Shown piece after piece: positions 48,201-61,450 of a stretch of 64,000 bases of DNA (its first letter is position 1; every line of letters starts with the position of its first letter). Under the pieces are notes generated by a model. The model was not told the origin of the DNA, ran no database searches, and saw only the letters and a list, made by a program, of their open reading frames with translations. The DNA is from Dryocosmus kuriphilus (lineage: Eukaryota > Arthropoda > Insecta > Hymenoptera > Cynipidae): positions 255,413,989 through 255,477,988 of the forward strand of contig CM076190.1 in the NCBI GenBank assembly GCA_038277395.1. Reading direction: 5' to 3'. Made by a program: the position numbers and the translations under genes.

Positions 48201-51200
48201 ACTGAAGTTGCTCCAATATGCGTCCTTATTACTTTTTTTAAGCAATGCTTAGTTTTTGCAGAAAACTCGAAAAACTTCTTGGCCCTTACGCCACACGACA
48301 CCCGCACGTTAAATCTAAAGACAACACGTTATTCTACAAGGGAATGTCAGATAAATGCGGGCACTTTTAATAAATATTAGCTCGTGAAAGCTCAAATTGA
48401 AGCTCTCAAGGTACTTCCTACAAAAATAAAGTTGCTCCATATAAAAATGTTTCTTTCAAAAGTTATTGATAGTTCCCAGTGTACCTCTAATGGTAAAAAT
48501 GTATCGCCAATCATGGACGCAAACATAAAGTTTCTGGAGGTTGCGAGTGTTCCCATTACTCAACTGAAGTTGCTCCAATATGCGTCCTTATTACTTTTTT
48601 TAAGCAATGCTTAGTTTTTGCAGAAACCTCGAAAAACTTCTTGGCCCTTACGCCACACGACACCCGCACGTTAAATCTAAAGACAACACGTATTCTACAA
48701 GGGAATGTCAGATAAATGCGGGCACTTTTAATAAATATTAGCTCGTGAAAGCTCAAATTGAAGCTCTCAAGGTACTTCCTACAAAAATAAAGTTGCTCCA
48801 TATAAAAATGTTTCTTTCAAAAGTTATTGATAGTTCCCAGTGTACCTCTAATGGTAAAAATGTATCGCCAATCATGGACGCAAACATAAAGTTTCTGGAG
48901 TTTGCGAGTGATCCCATTACTCAACTCAAGTTGATCCAATATGCGTCCTTATTACTTTTATAAACAATGCTTAGTTTTTGCAGAAACTTCGAAAACCTTC
49001 TTGTCGCTTACGCCACACGACACCGACGCGTTAAATCTAAAGACAACACGTATTCTACAAGAGACTGGCAGGTAAATGCGGGCACTTTTAATAAATATTA
49101 GCTCGTGACAGCTCAAATTGGAGCTCCCAAGGTGCTCGCTAGGAAAATAAAGTTCCTGCATAAAAATGTTTTTTTCAAAAGTTATCAATAATTCCGATTG
49201 TACCTATAATGGTAAAAGTGTACCGCCGCGCATGGGCGCAAAAAACGAGGTTTCTTGAAATTTCGAGTGTTCCAATTATTCATCCGAAGCTGCTCTGAAA
49301 TGCGCCCTTATTACTTTTATAAACAATGCTTAGTTTTTGCAAAAACTCTGAACAACCTCTTGGCCCTGACGCCACATGACACCGACGTGTCAAATCTAAA
49401 GACAACACATATTCTACAAGAGACTGTCAGATAAATGCGGGCACTTTTCATAAAAATTAGCTCGTGACAGCTCAAATTGGAGCTCCCAAGGTGCTCCCTA
49501 GGAAAATAAAGTTCCTGCATAAAAATGTTTCTTTCAAAAGCTACTAAGAGTTCCCAGTGTATCTATAATGGTAAACGTGTATCGCCGAACATGGGGACAG
49601 ACGTAAAATTTCTTGAATTTGCGATTATTCCCATTATTCACCTAAAGTAGCTCCAATACGCGTCCTTATTACTGTATTTAAGCAATGCTAAGTTTTTGCA
49701 AAAACTCTGAACGACTTCTTGGCCCTTACGCCACATGACACCGACGCGTTAAATCTAAAGACAAAACGTATTCTACAAGAGACTGTCAGATAAATGCGGG
49801 CACTTTTAATAAATATTAGCTCGCGAAAGCTCAAATTGGAGCTCTCAAGGTACTTCCTACAAAAATAAAGTTGCTCCATATAAAAATGTTTCTTTCAAAA
49901 GTTATTAATAATACCCAGTGTACCTCTAATGGTAAAAATGTATCGCCAATCATGGACGCAAACATAAAGTTTCTGGAGTTTGCGAGTGTTCCCATTACTC
50001 AACTCAAGTTGCTCCAATATGCGTCCTTATTACTTTTTTTAAGCAATGCTTAGTTTTTGCAAAAACTCTGAACAACCTATTGGCCCTAACGCCACATGAC
50101 ACCGACGTGTCAAATCTAAAGACAACACATATTCTACAAGAGACTGTCAGATAAATGCAGGCACTTTTCATAAAAATTAGCTCGTGACAGCTCAAATTCG
50201 AGCTCTCAAGGTACTTCCTACAAAAATAAAGTTGCTCCATAAAAAAATGTTTCTTTCAAAAGTTATTAATAATACCCAGTGTACCTCTAATGGTAAAAAT
50301 GTATCGCCAATCATGGACGCAAACATAAAGTTTCTGGAGTTAGCGAGTGTTCCCATTACTCAACTCAAGTTGCTCCAATATGCGTCCTTATTACTTTTTT
50401 TAAGCAATGCTTAGTTTTTGCAAAAACTCTGAACAACCTATTGGCCCTAACGCCACATGACACCGACGTGTCAAATCTAAAGACAACACATATTCTACAA
50501 GAGACTGTCAGATAAATGCAGGCACTTTTCATAAAAATTAGCTCGTGACAGCTCAAATTCGAGCTCTCAAGGTACTTCCTACAAAAATAAAGTTGCTCCA
50601 TATAAAAATGTTTCTTTCAAAAGTTATTAATAATACCCAGTGTACCTCTAATGGTAAAAATGTATCGCCAATCATGGACGCAAACATAAAGTTTCTGGAG
50701 TTTGCGAGTGTTCCCATTACTCAACTCAGGTTGATCTAATATGCGTCCTTATTACTTTTTTTAAGCAATGCTTAGTTTTTGCAAAAACTCTGAACAACCT
50801 ATTGGCCCTGACGCCACATGACACCGACGTGTCAAATCTAAAGACAACACATATTCTACAAGAGACTGTCAGATAAATGCAGGCACTTTTCATAAAAATT
50901 AGCTCGTGACAGCTCAAATTCGAGCTCTCAAGGTACTTCCTACAAAAATAAAGTTGCTCCATAAAAAAATGTTTCTTTCAAAAGTTATTAATAATACCCA
51001 GTGTACCTCTAATGGTAAAAATGTATCGCCAATCATGGACGCAAACATAAAGTTTCTGGAGTTTGCGAGTGTTCCCATTACTCAACTCAAGTAGCTCCAA
51101 TATGCGTCCTTATTACTTTTTTTAAGCAATGCTTAGTTTTTGCAAAAACTCTGAACAACCTCTTGGCCCTGACGCCACATGACACCGACGTGTCAAATCT

Positions 51201-51319
51201 AAAGACAACACATATTCTACAAGAGACTGTCAGATAAATGCGGGCACTTTTAATAAAAATTAGATCGTGTCAGCTCAAATTGGAGCTCTCAAGGTACTTC
51301 CTACAAAAATAAAGCTGCT

Positions 51320-51350
51320 CCACATAAAAAAGCTGCTGCACTCCCCACAT
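51320..51350 (+). repeat. Small insertion inside a satellite B monomer
   Basis: After the GCTGCTCCACATAAAAA segment a partly duplicated piece (AGCTGCTGCACTCCCCACAT) is inserted, adding about 20-25 bp. Paralogous D-type monomers lack it. It could be a local template-switch event or a consensus error. Confidence 0.7.
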
Positions 51351-51499
51351 AAATGTTTCTTTCAAAAGCTATTAAGAGTTCCCAGTATATCTATAATGGT
51401 AAACGTGTATCGCCGAACATGGGGACAGACGTAAAATTTCTTGAATTTGCGATTATTCCCATTATTCACCTAAAGTAGCTCCAATACGCGTCCTTATTA

Positions 51500-54400
51500 C
51501 TTTTTTTGAGCAATGCTTAGTTTTTTCAAAAACTTCGAAAAACTTCTTGGCCCTTACGCCACACGACACCGACGCGTTAAATTTAAGACAACACGTATTC
51601 TACAAGAGACTGTCAGAAAAATGCGGGCACTTTTAATAAAAATTAGCTCGTGACAGCTCAAATTGGAGCTCTGAAGGTACTTCATACAAAAATAAAGCTG
51701 CTCCACATAAAAATGTTTCTTTCAAAAGCTATTAAGAGTTCCCAGTGTATCTATAATGGTAAACGTGTATCGCCGAACATGGGGACAGACGTAAAATTTC
51801 TTGAATTTGCGATTATTCCCATTATTCACCTAAAGTAGCTCCAATACGCGTCCTGATTACTGTATTTAAGCAACGCTAAGTTTTTGCAAAAACTCTGAAC
51901 GTCTTCTTGGCCCTTACGCCACATGACACCGACGCGTTAAATCTAGAGACAAAACGTATTCTACAAGAGGCTGGCAGGTAAATGCGGGCGCTTTTCATAA
52001 AAATTAGCACGCGAAAGCTCAAATTGAAACTCTCAAGGTACTTCCTACAAAAATAAAGTTGTTCCATAAAAAAATGTTTCTTTCAAAAGTTATTAATAAT
52101 TCCCAGTGTACCTATAAAGCTAAAAATATTACGCCGACCATGGGCGCGAAGGTAAATTTTCTTGAATTTGCGAGTGTTCCCATTATTCGCCTCAAGAAGC
52201 TCCAATATGACTACTTACTACTTTTTTCTAAGCAATGCTTAGTTTTTGCAGAAACTTCGAAAACCTTCTTGTCGCTTACGCCACACGACACCGACGCGTT
52301 AAATCTAAAGGCAACACGTATTCTACAAGAGACTGGCAGGTAAATGCGGGCACTTTTAATAAATATTAGCTCGTGACAGCTCAAATTGGAGCTCCCAAGG
52401 TACTCCCTAGGAAAATAAAGTTCCTGCATAAAAATGTTTTTTTCAAAAGTTATCAATAATTCCGATTGTACCTATAATGGTAAAAGTGTACCGCCGCACA
52501 TGGGCGCAAAAACGAGGTTTCTTGAAATTTGGAGTGTTCCAATTATTCATCCGAAGCTGCTCTGAAATGCGCCCTTATTACTTTTATAAACAATGCTTAG
52601 TTTTTGCAAAAACTTCGAAAACCTTCCTGTCGCTTACGCCACACGACACCGACGCGTTAAATTTAAGACAACACGTATTCTACAAGAGACTGTCAGAAAA
52701 ATGCGGGCACTTTTAATAAATATTAGCTCGTGAGAGCTCAAATTGGAGCTACCAAGGTACTCCCTAGGAAAATAAAGTTCCTCCATAAAAATGTTTTTTT
52801 CAAAAGTTATCAATAATTCCGATTGTACCTATAATGGTAAAAGTGTACCGCCGCACATGGGCGCAAAAACGAGGTTTCTTGAAATTTCGAGTGTTCCAAT
52901 TATTTATCCGAAGCTGCTCTGAAATGCGCCCTTATTACTTTTATAAACAATGCTTAGTTTTTGCAAAAACTTCGAAAACCTTCCTGTCGCTTACGCCACA
53001 CGACACCGACGCGTTAAATTTAAGACAATACGTATTCTACAAGAGACTGTCAGATAAATGCGAGCACTTTTCATAAAAATTAGCTCGTGACAGTTCAATT
53101 TTAAGCCCTCATGGTACTTCCTACAAAAATAAAGTTGTTCCACGAAAAGAAAGTTTTCTTCAAAAGTTGCTAATAATTCCCAGTGTACCTATAATGGTAA
53201 AAGTGAATCACCGCACATGGGCGCAAAAACAAGGTTTCTTGAATTTTCGAGTGTTCCAATTATTCATCGGAAGCTGATCTAAAATGCGTCCTTATTACTT
53301 TTTTAAACAATGCTTAGTTTTTGCAAAAACTTCGAAAAACTTCTTGTCCCTTACGCCACACGATACCGACGCGTTAAATCTTAAAAGAAAACGTATTCTA
53401 CAAGAGACTGGCAGGTAAATGCGGACACTTTTAATAAAAATTAGCTCGTGACAGCTCAAATTGGAGCTCTCAAGGTACTTCCTACAAAAATAAAGTTGCT
53501 CCATATAAAAATGTTTCTTTCAAAAGTTGTTAATAATACCCAGTGTACCTCTAATGGTAAAAATGTATCGCCAATCATGGACGCAAACATAAAGTTTCTG
53601 GAGGTTGCGAGTGTTCCCATTACTCAACTGAAGTTGCTCCAATATGCGTCCTTATTACTTTTTTTAAGCAATGCTAAGTTTTTGCAAAAACTCTGAACGA
53701 CTTCTTGTCCCTTACGCCACACGACACCGACGCGTTAAATCTAAAGACAAAACGTATTCTACAAGAGACTGGCAGGTAAATGCGGAAACTTTGAATACAA
53801 ATTAGCTCGTGACAGCTCAAATTGGAGCTCTCAAGGTACTTCCTACAAAAAATAAAGTTGCTCCATATAAAAATGTTTCTTTCAAAAGTTGTTAATAATA
53901 CCCAGTGTACCTCTAATGGTAAAAATGTATCGCCAATCATGGACGCAAACATAAAGTTTCTGGAGGTTGCGAGTGTTCCCATTACTCAACTGAAGTTGCT
54001 CCAATATGCGTCCTTATTACTTTTTTTAAGCAATGCTAAGTTTTTGCAAAAACTCTGAACGACTTCTTGTCCCTTACGCCACACGATACCGACGCGTTAA
54101 ATCTTAAAAGAAAACGTATTCTACAAGAGACTGGCAGGTAAATGCGGACAGTTTTTAATAAAAATTAGCTCGTGACAGCTCAAATTGGAGCTCTCAAGGT
54201 ACTTCCTACAAAAATAAAGTTGCTCCATAAAAAAATGTTTCTTTCAAAAGTTGTTAATAATACCCAGTGTACCTCTAATGGTAAAAATGTATCGCCAATC
54301 ATGGACGCAAACATAAAGTTTCTGGAGGTTGCGAGTGTTCCCATTACTCAACTGAAGTTGCTCCAATATGCGTCCTTATTACTTTTTTTAAGCAATGCTT

Positions 54401-54700
54401 AGTTTTTGCAGAAACCTCGAAAAACTTCTTGGCCCTTACGCCACACGACACCCGCACGTTAAATCTAAAGACAACACGTATTCTACAAGGGAATGTCAGA
54501 TAAATGCGGGCACTTTTAATAAATATTAGCTCGTGAAAGCTCAAATTGAAGCTCTCAAGGTACTTCCTACAAAAATAAAGTTGCTCCATATAAAAATGTT
54601 TCTTTCAAAAGTTATTGATAGTTCCCAGTGTACCTATAATGGTCAAAATATATCGCCGATCATGGGCGCAAACATAAAGTTTCTTGAATTTGCGAGTGTT
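51500..54700 (+). repeat. Long paralogous satellite block P2, right copy
   Basis: Partner of 33.4-36.3 kb, with the same monomer order and the same private variants. It differs by one extra monomer near 53.1-53.4 kb, so monomer-scale insertion or loss happened after the block duplicated. Confidence 0.88.
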
Positions 54701-55299
54701 TCCATTATTCATCTCAAGTAGCTCCAATACGCGTCCTTATTACTTTTTTTGAGCAATGCTTAGTTTTTTCAAAAACTTCGAAAAACTTCTTGGCCCTTAC
54801 GCCACACGACACCGACGCGTTAAATTTAAGACAACACGTATTCTACAAGAGACTGTCAGAAAAATGCGGGCACTTTTAAAAAAAATTAGCTCGTGACAGC
54901 TCAAATTGGAGCTCTCAAGGTACTTCCTACAAAAATAAAGCTGCTCCACATAAAAATGTTTCTTTCAAAAGCTATTAAGAGTTCCCAGTGTATCTATAAT
55001 GGTAAACGTGTATCGCCGAACATGGGGACAGACGTAAAATTTCTTGAATTTGCGATTATTCCCATTATTCACCTAAAGTAGCTCCAATACGCGTCCTTAT
55101 TACTGTATTTAAGCAATGCTAAGTTTTTGCAAAAACTCTGAACGACTTCTTGGCCCTTACGCCACATGACACCGACGCGTTAAATCTAAAGACAAAACGT
55201 ATTCTACAAGAGACTGGCAGATAAATGCGGGCACTTTTAATAGAAATTAGCTCGTGACAGCTCAATTTTAAGCCCTCAAGGTACTCCCTAGGAAAATAA

Positions 55300-56630
55300 A
55301 GTTCCTCCATAAAAATGTTTTTTTCAAAAGTTATCAATAATTCCGATTGTACCTATAATGATAAAAGTGTACCGCCGCACATGGGCGCAAAAACAAGGTT
55401 TCTTGAAATTTCGAGTGTTCCAATTATTCATCCGAAGCTGCTCTGAAATGCGCCCTTATTACTTTTCTAAACAATGCTTAGTTTTTGCAAAAACTTCGAA
55501 AACCTTCCTTCCGCTTACGCCACCTGACACCGCCGCGTTAAATCTAAAGGCAACACGAACTCTACAGTAGACTGTCAGATTAATGCGGGCACTTTTAATA
55601 AAAATTAGATGGTGTCAGCTCAAATTGGAGCTCTCAAGGTACTTCCTACAAAAATAAAACTGCTCCACATAAAAATGTTTCTTTCAAAAGTTATTAATAG
55701 TTCCCAGTGTACCTATAATGGTAAACGTGTATTGCCGAACATGGGGACAGACGCAAAATTTCTTGCTATTGCGAGTATTCCCATTATTCACCTAAAGTAG
55801 CTCCAATACGCGTCCTTATTACTGTATTTAAGCAATGCTAAGTTTTTGCAAAAACTCTGAACGACTTCTTGGCCCTTACGCCACACGACACAGACGCGTT
55901 AAATCTAAAGACAACACGTATTCTACAAGAGACTGTCAGATAAATGCGGGCACTTTTCATAAAAATTAGCTCGTGACAGTTCAATTTTAAGCCCTCATGG
56001 TACCTCCTACAAAAATAAAGTTGTTCCACGAAAAGAAAGTTTTCTTCAAAAGTTATTATTACTTTTTTAAACAATGCTTAGTTTTTGCAAAAACTTCGAA
56101 AAACTTCTTGTCCCTTACGCCACACGATACCGACGCGTTAAATCTTAAAAGAAAACGTATTCTACAAGAGACTGGCAGGTAAGTGCGGACACTTTTAATA
56201 AAAATTAGCTCGTGACAGCTCAAATTGGAGCTCTCAAGGTACTTCCTACAAAAATAAAGTTGCTCCATATAAAAATGTTTCTTTCAAAAGTTATTAATAG
56301 TTCCCAGTGTACCTATAATGATAAAAGTGCATCGCCGAACATGGGCGCAAAACAAGGTTCCTTGAATTTTCGAGTGTTACAATTATTCATCCGAAGCTGC
56401 TCTAAAACGCGCCCTTATCACATTTTTAAACAATGCTTAGTTTTTGAAAAAACTTCGAAAACCTTCTTGTCCCTTACGCCACACGACACCGACGCGTTAA
56501 ATCTAAAGACAAAACGTATTCTACAAGAGACTGGCAGGTAAATGCGGAAACTTTGAATACAAATTAGCTCGTGACAGCTCAAATTGAAGCTCTCAAGGTC
56601 CTCTCTACGAAAATAAAGTTGCTCCATAAA
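55300..56630 (+). repeat. Third copy of part of block P1, with a 122-bp internal deletion
   Basis: Follows 43.7-45.2 kb in order. Near 56050 a monomer lacks 122 bp present at 44495-44616 in the paralogue, leaving a monomer of about 238 bp. The junction AAAAGTTATTATTACTTTTTT has TTATTA microhomology on both sides, as expected for a replication-slippage or end-joining deletion. Confidence 0.82.
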
Positions 56631-57999
56631 AAAATGTTTCTTTCAAAAGTTATTAATAATACCCAGTGTACCTCTAATGGTAAAAATGTATCGCCAATCA
56701 TGGACGCAAACATAAAGTTTCTGGAGGTTGCGAGTGTTCCCATTACTCAACTGAAGTTGCTCCAATATGCGTCCTTATTACTTTTTTTAAGCAATGCTTA
56801 GTTTTTGCAGAAACTTCGAAAAACTTCTTGGCCCTTACGCCACACGACACCCGCACGTTAAATCTAAAGACAACACGTATTCTACAAGAGACTGTGAGAT
56901 AAATGCGGGCACTTTTAATAGAAATTAGCTCGTGACAGCTCAAATTGAAACTCTCAAGGTACTTCCTACAAAAATAAAGTTGTTCCATAAAAAAATGTTT
57001 CTTTCAAAAGTTATTAATAATTCCCAGTGTACCTATAAAGCTAAAAATATTACGCCGACCATGGGCGCAATGGTAAAGTTTCTTGAATTTGCGAGTGTTC
57101 CCATTATTCGCCTCAAGAAGCTCCAATATGACTACTTACTACTTTTTCTAAGCAATGCTTAGTTTTTGCAGAAACTTCGAAAAACTTCTTGGCCCTTACG
57201 CCACACGACACCCGCACGTTAAATCTAAAGACAACACGTATTCTACAAGAGACTGTGAGATAAATGCGGGCACTTTTAATAGAAATTAGCTCGTGACAGC
57301 TCAATTTTAAGCCCTCAAGGTACTTCCTGCAAAAATAAAGTTGTTCCATAAAAAAAAGTTTCTTTCAAAGGTTATTGATAATTCCCAGGGTACCTATAAA
57401 GCTAAAAATATTACGCCGACCATGGGCGCAATGGTAAAGTTTCTTGAATTTGCGAGTGTTCCCATTATTCGCCTCAAGAAGCTCCAATATGACTACTTAC
57501 TACTTTTTCTAAGCAATGCTTAGTTTTTGCAGAAACTTCGAAAAACTTCTTGGCCCTTACGCCACACGACACCCGCACGTTAAATCTAAAGACAACACGT
57601 ATTCTACAAGAGACTGTGAGATAAATGCGGGCACTTTTAATAGAAATTAGCTCGTGACAGCTCAATTTTAAGCCCTCAAGGTACTTCCTGCAAAAATAAA
57701 GTTGTTCCATAAAAAAAAGTTTCTTTCAAAGGTTATTGATAATTCCCAGGGTACCTATAAAGCTAAAAATATTACGCCGACCATGGGCGCAATGGTAAAG
57801 TTTCTTGAATTTGCGAGTGTTCCCATTATTCATCCGAAGCTGCTCTAAAATGCGCCCTTATTACTTTTATAAACAATGCTTAGTTTTTGCAGAAACTTCG
57901 AAAACCTTCTTGTCGCTTACGCCACACGACACCGACGCGTTAAATTTAAGACAACACGTATTCTACAAGAGACTGTCAGAAAAATGCGGCCACTTTTCA

Positions 58000-60900
58000 T
58001 AAAAATTAGCTCGTGACAGCTCAAATTGGAGCTCTCAAGGTACTTCCTACAAAAATAAAGTTGCTCCATAAAAAAATGTTTCTTTCAAAAGTTATTGATA
58101 GTTCCCAGTGTACCTATAGTGGTAAAAGTGTATTGCCGAACATGGGCGCAAACATAAAGTTTCTGGAGTTTGCGAGTGTTCCCATTACTCAACTCAAGTT
58201 GATCCAATATGCGTCCTTATTACTTTTTTTAAGCAATGCTTAGTTTTTGCAGAAACGTCGAAAAACTCCTTGGCCCTTACGCCACACGACACCGACGAGT
58301 TAAATCTAAAGACAACATGTATTCTACAGGAGACTGGCAGGTAAATGCGGGCACTCTTAATAAATATTAGCTCGTGACAGCTCAAATTGGAGCTCTCAAG
58401 GTACTTCCTACAAAAATAAAGTTGCTCCATATAAAAATGTTTCTTTCAAAAGTTATTGATAGTTCCCAGTGTACCTATAATGGTAAAAGTGTATTGCCGA
58501 GCATGGGCGCAAACATAAAGTTTCTGGAGTTTGCGAGTGTTCCCATTACTCAAGTCAAGTTGATCCAATATGCGTCCTTATTACTTTTTTTAAGCAATGC
58601 TTAGTTTTTGCAGAAACTTCGAAAAACTTCTTGGCCCTTACGCCACACGACACCGACGCGTTAAATTTAAGACAACACGTATTCTATAAGGGACTGTCAG
58701 ATAAATGCGGGCACTTTTAATAAAAATTAGCTCGTGACAGCTCAAATTGGAGCTCTCAAGGTACTTCCTACAAAAATAAAGTTGCTCCATAAAAAAGTGT
58801 TTCTTTCAAAAGTTATTAATAATACCCAGTGTACCTCTAATGGTAAAAAATATATCGCCAATCATGGACGCAAACATAAAGTTTCTGGAGTTTGCGAGTG
58901 TTCCCATTACTCAACTCAAGTTGCTCCAATATGCGTCCTTATTACTTTTTTTTTTAAGCAATGCTTAGTTTTTGCAGAAACTTCGAAAAACTTCTTGGCC
59001 CTTACGCCACACGACACCGACGCGTTAAATTTAAGACAACACGTATTCTACAAGGGACTGTCAGATAAATGCGGGCACTTTTCATAAAAATTAGCTCGTG
59101 ACAGCTCAAATTGGAGTTCTAAAGGTACTTCCTACAAGAATAAAGTTGCTCCATAAAAAAATGTTTCTTTCAAAAGTTATTAATAATACCCAGTGTACCT
59201 CTAATGGTAAAAATGTATCGCCAATCATGGACGCAAACATAAAGTTTCTGGAGTTTGCGAGTGTTCCCATTACTCAACTCAAGTTGCTCCAATATGCGTC
59301 CTTATTACTTTTTTTAAGCAATGCTTAGTTTTTGCAGAAACTTCGAAAAACTTCTTGGCCCTTACGCCACACGACACCGACGCGTTAAATTTAAGACAAC
59401 ACGTATTCTACAAGGGACTGTCAGATAAATGCGGGCACTTTTCATAAAAATTAGCTCGTGACAGCTCAAATTGGAGTTCTAAAGGTACTTCCTACAAGAA
59501 TAAAGTTGCTCCATAAAAAAATGTTTCTTTCAAAAGTTATTAATAATACCCAGTGTACCTCTAATGGTAAAAATGTATCGCCAATCATGGACGCAAACAT
59601 AAAGTTTCTGGAGTTTGCGAGTGTTCCCATTACTCAACTCAAGTTGCTCCAATATGCGTCCTTATTACTTTTTTTAAGCAATGCTTAGTTTTTGCAGAAA
59701 CTTCGAAAAACTTCTTGGCCCTTACGCCACACGACACCGACGCGTTAAATTTAAGACAACACGTATTCTACAAGGGACTGTCAGATAAATGCGGGCACTT
59801 TTCATAAAAATTAGCTCGCGAAAGCTCAACTTGAAGCGCTCAAGGTACTTCCTACAAAAATAAAGTTGTTCCATAAAAAAATGTTTCTTTTAAAAGTTAT
59901 TAATAATTCCCAGTGTACCTATAAAGCTAAAAATACTACGCCGATTATGGGCGCAAATGTAAGGTTTCTTGAATTTGAGAGTGTTCCCATTATTCACCTC
60001 AAGAAGCTCCAATATGGCCACTTACAGCTTTTTCTAAGCAATGCTTAGTTTTTCCAGAAGCTTCGAAAAATTTCTTGGCCCTTACGCCACACGACACCGA
60101 CGAGTTAAATCTAAAGACAACATGTACTCTACAAGAGACTGGCAGGTAAATGCGGGCACTTTTAATAAATATTAGCTCGTGAAAGCTCAAATTGGAGCTC
60201 TCAAGGTACTTCCTACAAAAATAAAGTTGCTCCATATAAAAATGTTTCTTTCAAAAGTTATTAATAATACCCAGTGTACCTCTAATGGTAAAAATGTATC
60301 GCCAATCATGGACGCAAACATAAAGTTTCTGGAGTTTGCGAGTGTTCCCATTACTCAACTCAAGTTGCTCCAATATGCGTCCCTATTACTTTTTTTAAGC
60401 CATGCTTAGTTTTTGCAAAAACTCTGAACAACCTCTTGGCCCTGACGCCACATGACACCGACGTGTCAAATCTAAAGACAACACATATTCTACAAGAGAC
60501 TGTCAGATAAATGCGGGCACTTTTCATAAAAATTAGCTCGTGACAGCTCAAATTCGAGCTCTCAAGGTACTTCCTACAAAAATAAAGTTGCTCCATAAAA
60601 AAATGTTTCTTTCAAAAGTTATTAATAATACCCAGTGTACCTCTAATGGTAAAAATGTATCGCCAATCATGGACGCAAACATAAAGTTTCTGGAGTTTGC
60701 GAGTGTTCCCATTACTCAACTCAAGTTGCTCCAATATGCGTCCTTATTACTTTTTTTAAGCAATGCTTAGTTTTTGCAAAAACTCTGAACAACCTCTTGG
60801 CCCTGAAGCCACATGACACCGACGTGTCAAATCTAAAGACAACACATATTCTACAAGAGACTGGCAGGTAAATGCGGGCACTTTTCATAAAAATTAGCTC

Positions 60901-61450
60901 GTGACAGCTCAAATTCGAGCTCTCAAGGTACTTCCTACAAAATTAAAGTTGCTCCATTAAAAAATGTTTCTTTCAAAAGTTATTAATAATACCCAGTGTA
61001 CCTCTAATGGTAAAAATGTATCGCCAATCATGGACGCAAACATAAAGTTTCTGGAGTTTGCGAGTGTTCCCATTACTCAACTCAAGTTGCTCCAATATGC
61101 GTCCTTATTACTTTTTTTAAGCAATGCTTAGTTTTTGCAAAAACTCTGAACAACCTCTTGGCCCTGAAGCCACATGACACCGACGTGTCAAATCTAAAGA
61201 CAACACATATTCTACAAGAGACTGGCAGGTAAATGCGGGCACTTTTAATAAATATTAGCTCGTGACAGCTCAAATTGGAGCTCCCAAGGTACTCCCTAGA
61301 AAAATAAAGTTCCTCCATAAAAAATGTTTTTTTCAAAAGTTATCAATATTTCCGATTGTACCTATAATGGTAAAAGTGTGTACCGCCGCACATGGGCGCA
61401 AAAACCAGTTTTCTTGAAATTTCGAGTGTTCCAATTATTCATCCGAAGCT
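58000..61450 (+). repeat. Long paralogous satellite block P3, right copy
   Basis: Partner of 39.0-42.1 kb. It contains two adjacent, essentially identical monomers (around 59.06-59.78 kb) where the left copy has one, which looks like a recent single-monomer duplication. The match ends in a C-type monomer near 61.4 kb, after which the order diverges. Confidence 0.88.
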
